Assembly: GCA_964390645.1 (NCBI GenBank)
Contig: CAYMLL010000172.1
Coordinates: forward strand, 1 to 15,982
Direction of reading: 5' to 3'
From: CAYMLL01 sp964390645
GTDB lineage: Bacteria; Planctomycetota; UBA8108
DNA: 15,982 nucleotides
The notes under the pieces: model-generated
The model's input: only the letters and a program-made list of their open reading frames with translations
What the model was told of the DNA's origin: nothing
The model's database searches: none
Made by a program: the position numbers and the translations under genes
Part shown: in pieces, positions 8,211-15,753 of the stretch
Numbering within the stretch: the first letter of the stretch is position 1
Layout: the number at the start of each line of letters is the position of its first letter

Positions 8211-10442
8211 TCATGGACGACCGCCCTCGCCGCGGTCGAGGACCGCCTTCGCCGCGGCAGCGAGCACGTCCTTCTCGTCGCTCGACACCGCCTTGGAGCG
8301 CGCGCCGGCCGCGGCGTAGGCAGCCTCGACGATGTCCGGAAGCCGTCCCCGCTCGCCCAGAATCGTCAGGGCGCCGGGCGCCGAGAGCGCGAGAGCTCCG
8401 GGCAGGTCGCCGTACTTCACCGCCCCCGGGAGGAACGCGGGGTCGCGAAAGCTCGTCAAACTCACGAAGCGAAAGCCCCGCGTGTCGACGACACGGTGAT
8501 CGATCGCGTCGCCGGCGAGCGCCGCGGCGAGCACCGCGACCGGGCCGGCTCCGCGCACGCCGACGAGGCTGACCTGTCTGGCACGATCGTCGCCCATGAC
8601 GAAGGACGCCACGGTCAAGACGTCGTGAACACGACGCGCCAGCAACGAGTCGTTGTAGCAGTGCGTGTAACACGCGAACTGTCGCGGGTTGCGAACGATG
8701 CGCGTCCTCGTCGGCTGCTTGCCGTCCACGACGAACTCGCCCTGGAGGAAGAGATCCGCCGTCAGCACCGCGACGCCTGCGTCGAGCAGCGAGACGACAG
8801 CGTCGACCGGTGCGCCGCCGGCCGTGAACGCACCGCTCTTGCCGGCCCCGTCGAACCACAGTGCGACGTCACCCTCGAAGCCCCGCTTCGGGTAGAGCGA
8901 CACGAGCGGGATCTCCTCGCCACGCGACTCGACGCGCAGCAGGTCGCTGAACTCTACCCAGTCGCCCCGATCACGGCTCGACACTTTGACGCGGCGGACC
9001 TGATTCACGGGAAGGACTCCCCGCCCGATGATCGCCGAGAAGGCCCCCCCGACCACCTCACGGTACTTCGCGAGCGAGGCGGAATCCGTCGGAGTCAGCG
9101 AATTCAGCTGACGCCGCGCGATCTCGTCGATCGCCCTCGTCAGCTGGCGCTCGTGCGGCTCGCCCGTCCGGGGCTGCGGATGATCCGCGTCCCAGACCGC
9201 CGTCTCCGCCTTCGTGAGCGGACGCCAGTCGCGCTCGACGATCGGCTCCTCGAGCCCGAGCCCGAGGTGCCGGTTGAAGAGGCCGTACATCAGCCGACGC
9301 GTCGGATAGTTGTAGTTGTGCGGAAACTGCAGAAAGGACTCGCAGTGAACCCGGTCCTCGGCGCCGTGGAGAGCGTAGAGCCTCTTCAGCGTCGGGTAAC
9401 CCTCGGTCATCATCGCCCGCGTCCAGTCGCTCGCCGCCGTCATCCCCTGCGGCTTCGGAGCGAAGAGGGCGGCGAGTTCGACATTGCCCGATCCGATGCG
9501 CAGGAGGCTGCAGTTCTCGCAGGTGCAGCCGCCCTGCATGGACGTCGACACCATACCCTGAGGAAAGGCGACGATCGGCCGCGGATCGATGGCGCAGGCG
9601 ATGATCGTCTGCGTGCCTCCACCGCTTCCTCCGGTCACGCCGATGCGCGAGCCGTCGACATCGGGCAGGCTCTGGAGGAAGTCGAGCGCGCGGAGCGAGT
9701 TGTAGGTCTGGATCCCGAAGACGCTCTGCAGCCGCAGCTCGGCCTGCGCCGAGAAGAGCCGCCAGCTCCTCGGCGTGTCCTCGCCGGGTCGCGGGTTGCG
9801 CATGCGGTGAGCGACCCCCATCGGGATCTGCACGCTGTCGACGTAGCCGAGCATGTCGTAGATGAAGGTCACGCAACCCATGCGAGCAAGCTGGGCGCAA
9901 CGGGCAAGCTTCGGATAGCGTCCCGATGCCTCGAAGCGCTCCTGGCCGCTCTTGATCAGCGAAGCGATGTTCTTGCCGTGGTCCTGATCCCGCCCGCCAT
10001 GGCCGTGAGGACAGAGGACCGCCGGATGCTTGCCGCTCGACTTCGCCGGCCGGAACAGCAGACCCGAGACGAAGTGCCCCGGGTAGCTCTCGAAGTGGAC
10101 CTTCTCGACGGTGAAACCATCGCGCCGGGTCCGGCCGTAGATATTCGCATGCAGCGGCGTCTTCGGCGGCATCGGCCAGAGCCCGGTGGCGACGAGGATG
10201 CGACGACGCAGGAACGCCGCGCGCTCCTCCCACGCCGCTCTCGTCACGGGCACAGCAAAGGGGAAGTAGCCGTTGAGGTCCTTCGGTGGCTCGAGACGCC
10301 GGTCCCGGGGCAGCTGGCCCTCCGCGAGCACGCGCGGAGCCTCCGCACGAACCACCGGGACGAGCGCGACAGCGATGAAAAAAGCCCACGCGAGCCCGGC
10401 AAGGGCCCGAAGCACAAAACGCGACTGGATCATGACTCTCAT
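8211..10442 (-). CDS. Exported acetylxylan-esterase-like tandem alpha/beta hydrolase
   Basis: The 743-residue product has an N-terminal signal (hydrophobic 10-32, ending VRA|EA). The first alpha/beta-hydrolase domain (about 110-400) has an HGHGG oxyanion-type loop (146-150), nucleophile Ser273 in GVTGGSGGGTQT, Asp339 in AASDWT and His375 in FPHNYN as likely acid and base. It also has a Cys-rich GGCTCENCS segment (304-312). This resembles the acetylxylan esterase (AXE1)/cephalosporin-C deacetylase-like hydrolases common in planctomycetes. A second half (about 450-740) repeats the fold (VALWFDGAG, VLTADLFLQGE, YNDSLLARRVHDVLT). At its nucleophile elbow it reads VGVRGAG, with Arg630 where Ser is expected, so that half is probably inactive. 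It follows the DUF1501 gene by 44 bp on the same strand, so cotranscription is likely. The substrate is inferred to be an O-acylated polysaccharide. It could instead be a different carboxylesterase. Confidence 0.85.
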   Translation of the reverse strand: MRVMIQSRFVLRALAGLAWAFFIAVALVPVVRAEAPRVLAEGQLPRDRRLEPPKDLNGYFPFAVPVTRAAWEERAAFLRRRILVATGLWPMPPKTPLHANIYGRTRRDGFTVEKVHFESYPGHFVSGLLFRPAKSSGKHPAVLCPHGHGGRDQDHGKNIASLIKSGQERFEASGRYPKLARCAQLARMGCVTFIYDMLGYVDSVQIPMGVAHRMRNPRPGEDTPRSWRLFSAQAELRLQSVFGIQTYNSLRALDFLQSLPDVDGSRIGVTGGSGGGTQTIIACAIDPRPIVAFPQGMVSTSMQGGCTCENCSLLRIGSGNVELAALFAPKPQGMTAASDWTRAMMTEGYPTLKRLYALHGAEDRVHCESFLQFPHNYNYPTRRLMYGLFNRHLGLGLEEPIVERDWRPLTKAETAVWDADHPQPRTGEPHERQLTRAIDEIARRQLNSLTPTDSASLAKYREVVGGAFSAIIGRGVLPVNQVRRVKVSSRDRGDWVEFSDLLRVESRGEEIPLVSLYPKRGFEGDVALWFDGAGKSGAFTAGGAPVDAVVSLLDAGVAVLTADLFLQGEFVVDGKQPTRTRIVRNPRQFACYTHCYNDSLLARRVHDVLTVASFVMGDDRARQVSLVGVRGAGPVAVLAAALAGDAIDHRVVDTRGFRFVSLTSFRDPAFLPGAVKYGDLPGALALSAPGALTILGERGRLPDIVEAAYAAAGARSKAVSSDEKDVLAAAAKAVLDRGEGGRP

Positions 10443-10445
10443 CGT

Positions 10446-10452
10446 CTCCCTC
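10446..10452 (-). promoter_or_regulatory. Ribosome binding site of the esterase gene
   Basis: On the minus strand GAGGGAG ends 3 nt before the ATG at 10442, and its GAGG core is 6 nt away. This favours that ATG over a second in-frame ATG three codons later (10433), which would be too far from the site. Confidence 0.55.
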
Positions 10453-10486
10453 GCTCCGTCTCCTCGAGGACCCGATCGACGCGTCG

Positions 10487-11890
10487 TCAGATCAGCTCCG
10501 CGATCGGTTGACCCACGGTGACCGCGTCCTGCACGTCACCCGGAATCCCGGTCAGCACCCGCACCCGTGATCGGTCGAGCAGGGAGTGCAGGATCGTCGC
10601 TCGCACCTGATCACTCGAGATCGGCGATGACGCCGGAGCCCCCGCGGTGCGGTCCGATCGACCGACGACCTGCCCCATGCGGAGTCCGCCACCGACAAAC
10701 GCCAGCGTGCAGAGATTACCCCAGTGATCCCTTCCCCCGTTCTTGTTGATACGTGGCGTGCGACCGAACTCGCCGGTGATGACGAGGAGGATCTTCTCGC
10801 TGAGGCCGCGCTGGTCGACATCCTCGATGAACGCCGACACGGCCTTGTCGAGCGCCGGCGTCAAGGTGTGGACGCCGTCGATCATCGTGAACTCCTTGCC
10901 GCCGCCGTGCATGTCCCAGCCGCCGAAGGTGACCGTCACGAAGCCGCAGCCGGCCTCGCACAGCCGCCGTGCGAGCAGCATCTGACGTCCGATCGCGATC
11001 GGCGAAAACTGCTTCGCGTACTCGTTCCTCGCCTTCACGGCATCGGTCGACGCGAATGCTCCCGTGTCGTAGCGCTCGATCGTCGCCGGGTCCTCCTTCG
11101 AGAGGTCGAAGGCCTCGGAAGCGCCACGCAGCAGCACGTCGAAGGCCTGCCGGCGGAAGCGGCCCGCCGCCTCGACGCGCCCGTCAGCGTCGATCCGTCG
11201 CCTGAGCGAGTCGAGCCGGCCGAGCAGGTAGCGCCGGTCACCGAGCCTCGTACGCTCGACACGCAGCTCCATGTTGCTGATGATCTCGGAGCCCGCGCTC
11301 GGGTCGAGCGGCCGATAGGACGGTGGCAGCGTGCCGGTCTGCGACACCCGGCTGACACCGGCGTAGAGCCCACGGTAGCTCTCGCCGAGTGACGCCGCGG
11401 TGACGAGAACATTCCGTGGCAGCCCCGTGGAAGCGTTCGACAGGCCGGCAACGCGCGCGTAGAGCGCACCCATCATCGCACCGGTCGCGTTGCCTCCCGC
11501 CATCACGTGCATGGCAGCCGGACCGTGACTGGAGATCCCGTGGCGATACGAGCGCACGATCGCCATGCGATGCGCCAGCCGCGCGAGCCGCGGCAGCGTG
11601 CCGGCGAAGGTAACTCCCGGCAGCGACGTCGGTAGCTCACCGGTGATCGAACGGATCTCGCGAGGCGCCGACATCTTCGGATCGAAGGTCTCGAACTGCG
11701 TCGGCCCACCCTGCAGGTTGAGCAAGACGACCGAGCGGTCCCTGACGAGCGGCTCGCTCGCAGCTGCAAGCCCCCGCACGCCCGGCAGGGACGACAGCGC
11801 CATGGCGCTGAGGGCGGAAGCTCCGACGGAGAGGAGCTCCCGTCTCGACCGAGGTCCGGCCGCACCGTCGCCGTCGAAGAGAGTCAGCAT
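10487..11890 (-). CDS. DUF1501 protein with Tat signal
   Basis: The start is the ATG at 11890, because it opens a twin-arginine signal (Arg16-Arg17, SRRELLSVGASALSAMAL), with GGAG 9 nt upstream. The longer frame to 12037 runs through promoter-like sequence. The 467-residue product shows the usual DUF1501 landmarks: LNLQGGPTQFETFDPK (57-72), YRHGISSHGPAAMH (115-128), GGWDMHGG (323-330), GEFGRTPRIN (373-382) and GRDHWGN (386-392). DUF1501 proteins belong to the alkaline-phosphatase/sulfatase-like superfamily, and the His, Asp and Asn clusters are probable metal ligands. Their reaction is unknown. They are abundant in Planctomycetota, commonly beside DUF1549/DUF1553 cytochrome proteins. No such partner occurs here. 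The downstream neighbour at 44 bp is the esterase, so an extracytoplasmic role alongside it is suggested. The Tat signal implies folding and cofactor loading before export. Confidence 0.9.
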   Translation of the reverse strand: MLTLFDGDGAAGPRSRRELLSVGASALSAMALSSLPGVRGLAAASEPLVRDRSVVLLNLQGGPTQFETFDPKMSAPREIRSITGELPTSLPGVTFAGTLPRLARLAHRMAIVRSYRHGISSHGPAAMHVMAGGNATGAMMGALYARVAGLSNASTGLPRNVLVTAASLGESYRGLYAGVSRVSQTGTLPPSYRPLDPSAGSEIISNMELRVERTRLGDRRYLLGRLDSLRRRIDADGRVEAAGRFRRQAFDVLLRGASEAFDLSKEDPATIERYDTGAFASTDAVKARNEYAKQFSPIAIGRQMLLARRLCEAGCGFVTVTFGGWDMHGGGKEFTMIDGVHTLTPALDKAVSAFIEDVDQRGLSEKILLVITGEFGRTPRINKNGGRDHWGNLCTLAFVGGGLRMGQVVGRSDRTAGAPASSPISSDQVRATILHSLLDRSRVRVLTGIPGDVQDAVTVGQPIAELI

Positions 11891-11934
11891 GCGTGCACGC
11901 TCCGATCGTTGTTCCCTGCACTTCCCGGACCCAC

Positions 11935-11965
11935 AGTCTAACCGACTCGACCGACGGCGGGTCAA
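11935..11965 (-). promoter_or_regulatory. Candidate sigma70-like promoter for DUF1501-esterase operon
   Basis: On the minus strand TTGACC (11965-11960, 5 of 6 to consensus) is followed after 19 nt by TAGACT (11940-11935, 4 of 6). It lies about 45 nt upstream of the DUF1501 ATG. The spacer is longer than ideal. The 137-bp divergent gap to the HAD gene shows no other clear signal. Confidence 0.3.
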
Positions 11966-12027
11966 GCGGCCTTCGACCGCTCCGTGCTTGCGCGCCCGAG
12001 GGCCGCAGGGCAGGATCGGAGCTGACC

Positions 12028-12744
12028 GTGGGCTCATCGCCGGTGTCTCGAACGGAGTCGGAATACGTGTACGGGCTGATCTTCGACGTTGACGGCGTCA
12101 TCGCCGACACGGAAGCGGTCAACGCACAGGCGTCGATCCAGGTCTTCGCCGAGCTTCTCGACATCGAAGGCGTGCGTCGCGAAGACTTCGAGGCCGGACT
12201 CGGGCGCGGCGCCGCGGCCTACGTCCGGGCCGCCGCGCACGCCCATGGCGTCGAGCTCGACGACGCACAGGTGGATGCGGCGACCGCGGCGCGGCAGGCG
12301 ACCTTCCTGTCGATCCTCGACAACGGCCCGCTGCCGGCATTCCCGGGAGTGCTCGAGCTGATGACCGCCGCACTCGAGCACGATGACTTCGAGGTCGCGA
12401 TCGCGACGAGCAGCACGCGCGAGAAGTCTCAGGCGGTGCTCGAGTCGGCCGGCGTTCCGTGGACCGAGCTCGTCTACATCACCGGCAGTGACGTCACACA
12501 CCGGAAGCCGCACCCGGAGCTCTTCCTTCTCGCCGCACGCGAGATCGGCGTCGATCCCCCACGCTGCATCGTCATCGAGGACGCGCCGAACGGCGTCAAG
12601 GCTGCCCACGCCGCGGGCGCGATGTGCATCGCGGTGACGAACTCGCTACCGGCAGGAAAGCTCGCCGCGGCGGATCGCGTCGTCGACAGCCTCGCCGGAA
12701 TCGAAATCGAGGATCTGCTCCGCCTCTTCGGGGCGCCTCATTGA
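12028..12744 (+). CDS. HAD-family phosphatase / beta-phosphoglucomutase-like
   Basis: The start is taken as GTG at 12028, with GGAG 6 nt upstream, giving 238 residues. GTG at 12067, with GGAG 9 nt upstream, would remove 13 residues and still keep the whole fold. The ATG at 11893 would overlap the divergent promoter and is unlikely. HAD motifs are complete: motif I FDVDGVIADTE with Asp20 and Asp22; motif II AIATSS (124-129); motif III Lys160 in HRKPHPELF; motif IV IEDAPNG with Glu184 and Asp185. A helical C1 cap sits between motifs I and II (about 30-105, including LGRGAAAYVRAA). This is the beta-phosphoglucomutase/phosphoglycolate-phosphatase type subfamily. It is cytoplasmic and acts on a small phosphorylated metabolite, possibly a sugar phosphate. 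No signal peptide is seen. Whether it is a phosphatase or a mutase cannot be decided from sequence. It is divergent from DUF1501 and 67 bp upstream of the SGNH gene. Confidence 0.88.
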   Translation: MGSSPVSRTESEYVYGLIFDVDGVIADTEAVNAQASIQVFAELLDIEGVRREDFEAGLGRGAAAYVRAAAHAHGVELDDAQVDAATAARQATFLSILDNGPLPAFPGVLELMTAALEHDDFEVAIATSSTREKSQAVLESAGVPWTELVYITGSDVTHRKPHPELFLLAAREIGVDPPRCIVIEDAPNGVKAAHAAGAMCIAVTNSLPAGKLAAADRVVDSLAGIEIEDLLRLFGAPH

Positions 12745-12769
12745 GCTCACGAGCCCCGAGGACTACGAT
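12741..12769 (+). promoter_or_regulatory. Candidate promoter for the SGNH hydrolase gene
   Basis: TTGAGC (12741-12746, overlapping the HAD stop codon) and TACGAT (12764-12769) are separated by exactly 17 nt. Each matches the sigma70 consensus at 4 of 6 bases. Transcription would start near 12776, about 35 nt before the ATG at 12812. The SGNH and GIDE-LemA genes might then be expressed apart from the HAD gene. Confidence 0.33.
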
Positions 12770-12811
12770 CCTCTGGAGCATCGCAACAGGAACGACACAG
12801 GAGAAAGAGAC

Positions 12812-13573
12812 ATGCGCCACGACGAGCACAGGAGCGAAACGACTCGACGCAGCTGGTTGGCGAGCACCGTCGCCGCGGGCGCCTTCGCGACCACCGGAAT
12901 GCTCCCCCGCGAATCGTACGCGGCGGAGGAGCGCTCGTTGAAGAAGGGCGGCGTGGTTCTCTTCCAGGGAGACTCGATCACGGATGCCGGACGCAACCGA
13001 CGTCACACCGGCCCGAACAACTCCGGCGCCTTCGGACGCGGCTACCCCTTCATGATCGCGTCCCACCTTCTCGGCTCGCGAGCGACCGACGGCCTTCGGT
13101 GCTACAACCGCGGCATCTCGGGCCACAAGGTGCCCGACCTCGACAAGCGCTGGCAAGCCGACACGATCGACCTCGAGCCGGATGTGCTCAGCATCCTCAT
13201 CGGTGTCAACGACATCTGGCACAAGCTCAACGGACGCTACAAGGGCACCGTCGAAACCTACGAAAAGGGCTTCGCCGCGCTCCTGGAAAGAACCAAGAAG
13301 GCGCTTCCGAGTACCCGCATCGTCGTCTGCGAGCCCTTCGTGCTGCGCTGCGGCGCGGTGAACGACAGGTGGTTCCCCGAGTTCGACGAGCGACGGGCGG
13401 CCGCCGGGCGCGTCGCCCGGGCGGCGGGCACGACCTGGGTGCCCTTCCAGACGATGTTCGATGAGGCCGTCAAGAGCGTCGAGCCGAAGCACTGGGCCGG
13501 GGACGGCGTCCACCCGTCCATGGCGGGACACGCGCTGATGGCGCACACCTGGATCGAGACGGTCAAGCCCTAG
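12812..13573 (+). CDS. SGNH/GDSL-family esterase with Tat-like signal
   Basis: The ATG at 12812 is preceded by a strong AGGAG (12799-12803) at 8-nt spacing. The 253-residue product begins with a twin-arginine signal (Arg12-Arg13, TRRSWLASTVAAGAFATTG), so it is exported folded. The SGNH blocks are all present: block I FQGDSITDAG with nucleophile Ser55; block II YNRGISGHK (98-106); block III IGVNDIW with Asn133; block V GDGVHPSMAGH with Asp231 and His234. This fold hydrolyses ester bonds. Family relatives include carbohydrate acetylesterases such as rhamnogalacturonan or xylan acetylesterases. The setting beside a sulfatase and an AXE-like hydrolase makes polysaccharide deacylation the leading guess, but lipase or other esterase activity is possible. 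The GIDE-LemA gene follows after 50 bp on the same strand. Confidence 0.93.
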   Translation: MRHDEHRSETTRRSWLASTVAAGAFATTGMLPRESYAAEERSLKKGGVVLFQGDSITDAGRNRRHTGPNNSGAFGRGYPFMIASHLLGSRATDGLRCYNRGISGHKVPDLDKRWQADTIDLEPDVLSILIGVNDIWHKLNGRYKGTVETYEKGFAALLERTKKALPSTRIVVCEPFVLRCGAVNDRWFPEFDERRAAAGRVARAAGTTWVPFQTMFDEAVKSVEPKHWAGDGVHPSMAGHALMAHTWIETVKP

Positions 13574-13623
13574 GAGCCCATGGACGTCAGAAGGACACAT
13601 CGATCAACCATGAGGCGATCCCG

Positions 13624-14844
13624 ATGATCTTCGGTGTCGCGGCCATAGCGACCGTTGGCGGAATGCTCCTCCTGTGGAGAGCGCACCGCGCAGACCGACG
13701 CAACTGGTTCATCGAACGAGCGCCGGAGCTTCCGCTGCGTCTGGTCAGCCCCTCGGACGACGTCTGGACGGGCGGGGAGATACGCTGCGAGGCGCCGTTG
13801 ACGATTCCCTACTTCGGAATCACCTGTGTCCACTACAACTACAGGACCGAGGAAAAGGTGCTGAGGACTCGCACGAACAGCAAAGGCGAGACCGAGACCT
13901 ACTACACCTGGGAGACACAGCACTCCGAGTCCGATTCGACCGACTTCCGTATCGTCGATGAGCAGAATGCGCTCGTCGTGCGCTCCCGCGAGGCGCGCTT
14001 CGACCAGCTCGAATCGACGGGCACGTCTTACGAGACATCGCGCCTGCGCCACAGCGCAGGCTACTTCGAACCAGGTGGACACACCGGAGTCGTCGGGCTC
14101 GTGGACGAGGAAGGGTCGACGATCGGACGCGGCGAGAACATTTCGCTCGTCGTCACGAGGCGACCGCGTGCCGATTACGTCCAGGCGATCGAGCGAGGAG
14201 AGAGCCTGCAGCGTGGATTCGGGCTCTTCTTTCTGTGGCTCGGCCTGTCGGTCGCCGTGTTCGCCGGGATCATCGCGATGGGCTGGATCCGGCCGCCCGA
14301 GAGTGGCGCCGATCTCGCCCTGCCCCTCATCGTCGCTGCGCTGCTGGGTCTCGTGCCGCTGTCGATTCTCTGGGGCGTGTTCATCTACAACCGCCTCGTC
14401 GACTTGCGTGGCCGGGTGCGAAACGCATGGCGTCTCATCGACATCGACCTGAAGAATCGCTACGACCTGATTCCACAGCTCGTCACGGTGATCCAGGCGG
14501 GAGCGGCGCACGAGCGGGAGCTGCTCGAAAAGATCTCGACGCTGCGCAGCAGCTACGTCGACGGGGACATCGACGCGCGCGTCGACCAGGAAGCCGACGC
14601 CACACGCGCGGTCGCCAGCTTCCTGACGCTGGCCGAGGCCTATCCGGACCTGAAGACGAACGACCTCTACGCGCAGCTTCGGAACACTCTGACGGCCCTC
14701 GAGGAGAAGATCGCGCACGACCGCCACTTCTACAACGAGAGCGCGACGGAGTACCGCGACCTGCTGGAGAGCTTCCCACACGTCGCCGTCGCGCGACTGG
14801 GAAAATTCGAGGCGCCGCCTCTTTTCCGTCTGCAAGACAGCTGA
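13624..14844 (+). CDS. GIDE (BAM)-LemA fusion membrane protein
   Basis: The ATG at 13624 has GAGG 8 nt upstream. The 406-residue product has an N-terminal membrane segment (2-19). Next comes a GIDE-type domain (about 40-178; GITCVHYNYRTEEKV, YYTWET, DFRIVDEQNALVV, ISLVVTRR), the 'beside a membrane' domain known from mitochondrial E3 MUL1/GIDE and some bacterial proteins. Two more membrane segments (about 198-222 and 232-254) lead straight into a LemA domain (254-402; IYNRLVDLRGRVRNAWRLID, LKNRYDLIPQLV, a helical middle, LRNTLTALEEKIAHDRHFYN). The LemA part alone is the size of a normal LemA protein (about 150 residues plus its helix). No RING domain is seen, so ubiquitin ligase activity is not implied. 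The function of either domain in bacteria is uncertain; envelope stress or signalling is a guess. The gene lies 50 bp after the SGNH gene and is probably cotranscribed. Confidence 0.85.
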   Translation: MIFGVAAIATVGGMLLLWRAHRADRRNWFIERAPELPLRLVSPSDDVWTGGEIRCEAPLTIPYFGITCVHYNYRTEEKVLRTRTNSKGETETYYTWETQHSESDSTDFRIVDEQNALVVRSREARFDQLESTGTSYETSRLRHSAGYFEPGGHTGVVGLVDEEGSTIGRGENISLVVTRRPRADYVQAIERGESLQRGFGLFFLWLGLSVAVFAGIIAMGWIRPPESGADLALPLIVAALLGLVPLSILWGVFIYNRLVDLRGRVRNAWRLIDIDLKNRYDLIPQLVTVIQAGAAHERELLEKISTLRSSYVDGDIDARVDQEADATRAVASFLTLAEAYPDLKTNDLYAQLRNTLTALEEKIAHDRHFYNESATEYRDLLESFPHVAVARLGKFEAPPLFRLQDS

Positions 14845-15075
14845 CAGCCCCGCCAGGTCGACGCCGCAGACGCGGCTCCGACGAATCTCACGAATGGGAG
14901 GTGAGTCGTCCGAGGACCACTGGCGGCGCGATGGCGGCGTCGCACGCTCTCGGAGCGGCTGGCCGGGTCGCCGTGACGGCTCTCCATCCGCCGTCCGTGA
15001 GCACCCTCAGCCGTGCAGAGCAAAACCGGGACACGACTTCTCTTCCGTGGTCAGGGGAGCCCACAAGAAACGAGA

Positions 15076-15213
15076 AGGAAGGTGCGACTCCGTAACGAAA
15101 GCCACACCTTCCTCCGAAGCAGAGGCGGATTTGTGCCGCGCACATCGCCTCGTCAACAGTGGGGGAGTCGGAGCAATGGCGTCGCCGTGAGTGGCGCCGA
15201 TCGACGGTGACGC
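15076..15213. other. Cluster of three strong hairpins, candidate structured RNA
   Basis: Three stems follow one another. The first is AGGAAGGTG (15076-15084) with CACCTTCCT (15105-15113), 9 bp with a 20-nt loop. The second is GAGGCGG (15122-15128) with TCGCCTC (15145-15151), which after a 3-nt bulge continues as TGTGC/GCACA (15132-15136/15140-15144) around a CGC loop. The third is GCGTCGCCGT (15179-15188) with ACGGTGACGC (15204-15213), 10 bp with one G-T wobble and a 15-nt loop. No known riboswitch or RNA family was recognised and the strand is undecided. GC-rich DNA yields stems by chance, so this is only a candidate. Confidence 0.3.
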
Positions 15214-15468
15214 GGCCTCGATTCGCGAAGGTGCATGTCAGACGCACCGGAATCGGTTCGGCACCACGAAACAGGTCGATGAGGCCAAGACACGACTAAA
15301 CTAATGGTCAGCACAGCTGAGTTGTAAGTCAGACCATCGCATTGGGAAAACTACAGACAACGTCACGTAGGGAGCAAACCGGGTGCCGATCGCCCAGCCC
15401 TCGCGGATAATTCCCGTAAGTCACTTGAAGAATAAGGATTAGCGAAGAGAGCGGGGAAGCGACGAGAC

Positions 15469-15485
15469 GCCCGGCGAGGCCGGGC
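15469..15485. other. Isolated 7-bp GC hairpin
   Basis: GCCCGGC (15469-15475) pairs perfectly with GCCGGGC (15479-15485) around a 3-nt GAG loop. A weaker stem, ACGGT/ACCGT (15491-15495/15501-15505), follows. No T tract is present on either side. It lies about 80 nt before the only candidate frame at the right end and could be a terminator-like or leader element. Confidence 0.3.
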
Positions 15486-15743
15486 CCGAGACGGTATCTC
15501 ACCGTTCCGACGAACAACCTTCACCAGCCTACCCCGTGAATGCGAGTCCAGAGACCGGACAGCCTTGTCGTATCCTGCTGCGCCGACGCGAGAGTCCGAT
15601 CGAAGAGCACCGAGAACACATCCCGGCAGGGGGCCGACGGCCCCACGAACCCAGGACCTCGCCCACGGCCCCTCGAATGAGCCTGCGCCCCCGGCCGCGA
15701 TCACACCCCGGCCCCTGCCCGAGGCACCACCCCCCCCGGGCGC

Positions 15744-15753
15744 NNNNNNNNNN
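15744..15753. other. Ten-N assembly gap
   Basis: Ten undetermined bases follow an 8-base C run (15730-15737). Ten N is a common scaffold placeholder, so the true gap length, and therefore the reading-frame relation across it, is unknown. Confidence 0.95.

Larger units (their letters stand above)
14845..15564. other. Intergenic region without a convincing gene
   Basis: About 700 bp follow the GIDE-LemA stop. Open frames of 60-120 codons exist on both strands, but none has a recognisable domain, good ribosome site or coherent codon use. A small GC hairpin (GCCGC 14863-14867 with GCGGC 14872-14876) lies 18 nt after the stop without a T tract. Between about 15270 and 15450 the base composition is clearly more A/T-rich than the flanking genes. 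Several stems cluster at 15076-15213 and are listed separately. The stretch may hold regulatory or noncoding RNA sequence or a decayed insertion. I could not identify a transposase remnant. Confidence 0.5.

Noticed and set aside
8496..10511. 671-codon plus-strand open frame antisense to the esterase gene
   Set aside because: The opposite strand encodes clear alpha/beta-hydrolase motifs over the whole span. This frame shows only low-complexity charged sequence.
11893..12027. N-terminal extension of the HAD protein back to the ATG at 11893
   Set aside because: The extra 45 residues have no conserved character and overlap the divergent promoter. Two GTG starts with good ribosome sites lie close to the HAD fold.
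13570..14835. 421-codon minus-strand open frame antisense to the GIDE-LemA gene
   Set aside because: It has no domain or signal, while the plus strand has LemA and GIDE motifs and a ribosome binding site.
14888..15247. 119-codon minus-strand open frame in the right intergenic region
   Set aside because: It has no family motif, no ribosome site and irregular codon use. It also overlaps the hairpin cluster.
15255..15295. CGAAAC followed by CGATGAG, resembling hammerhead ribozyme core pieces
   Set aside because: The required CTGATGA core is not present and the helices needed for a permuted hammerhead do not form.
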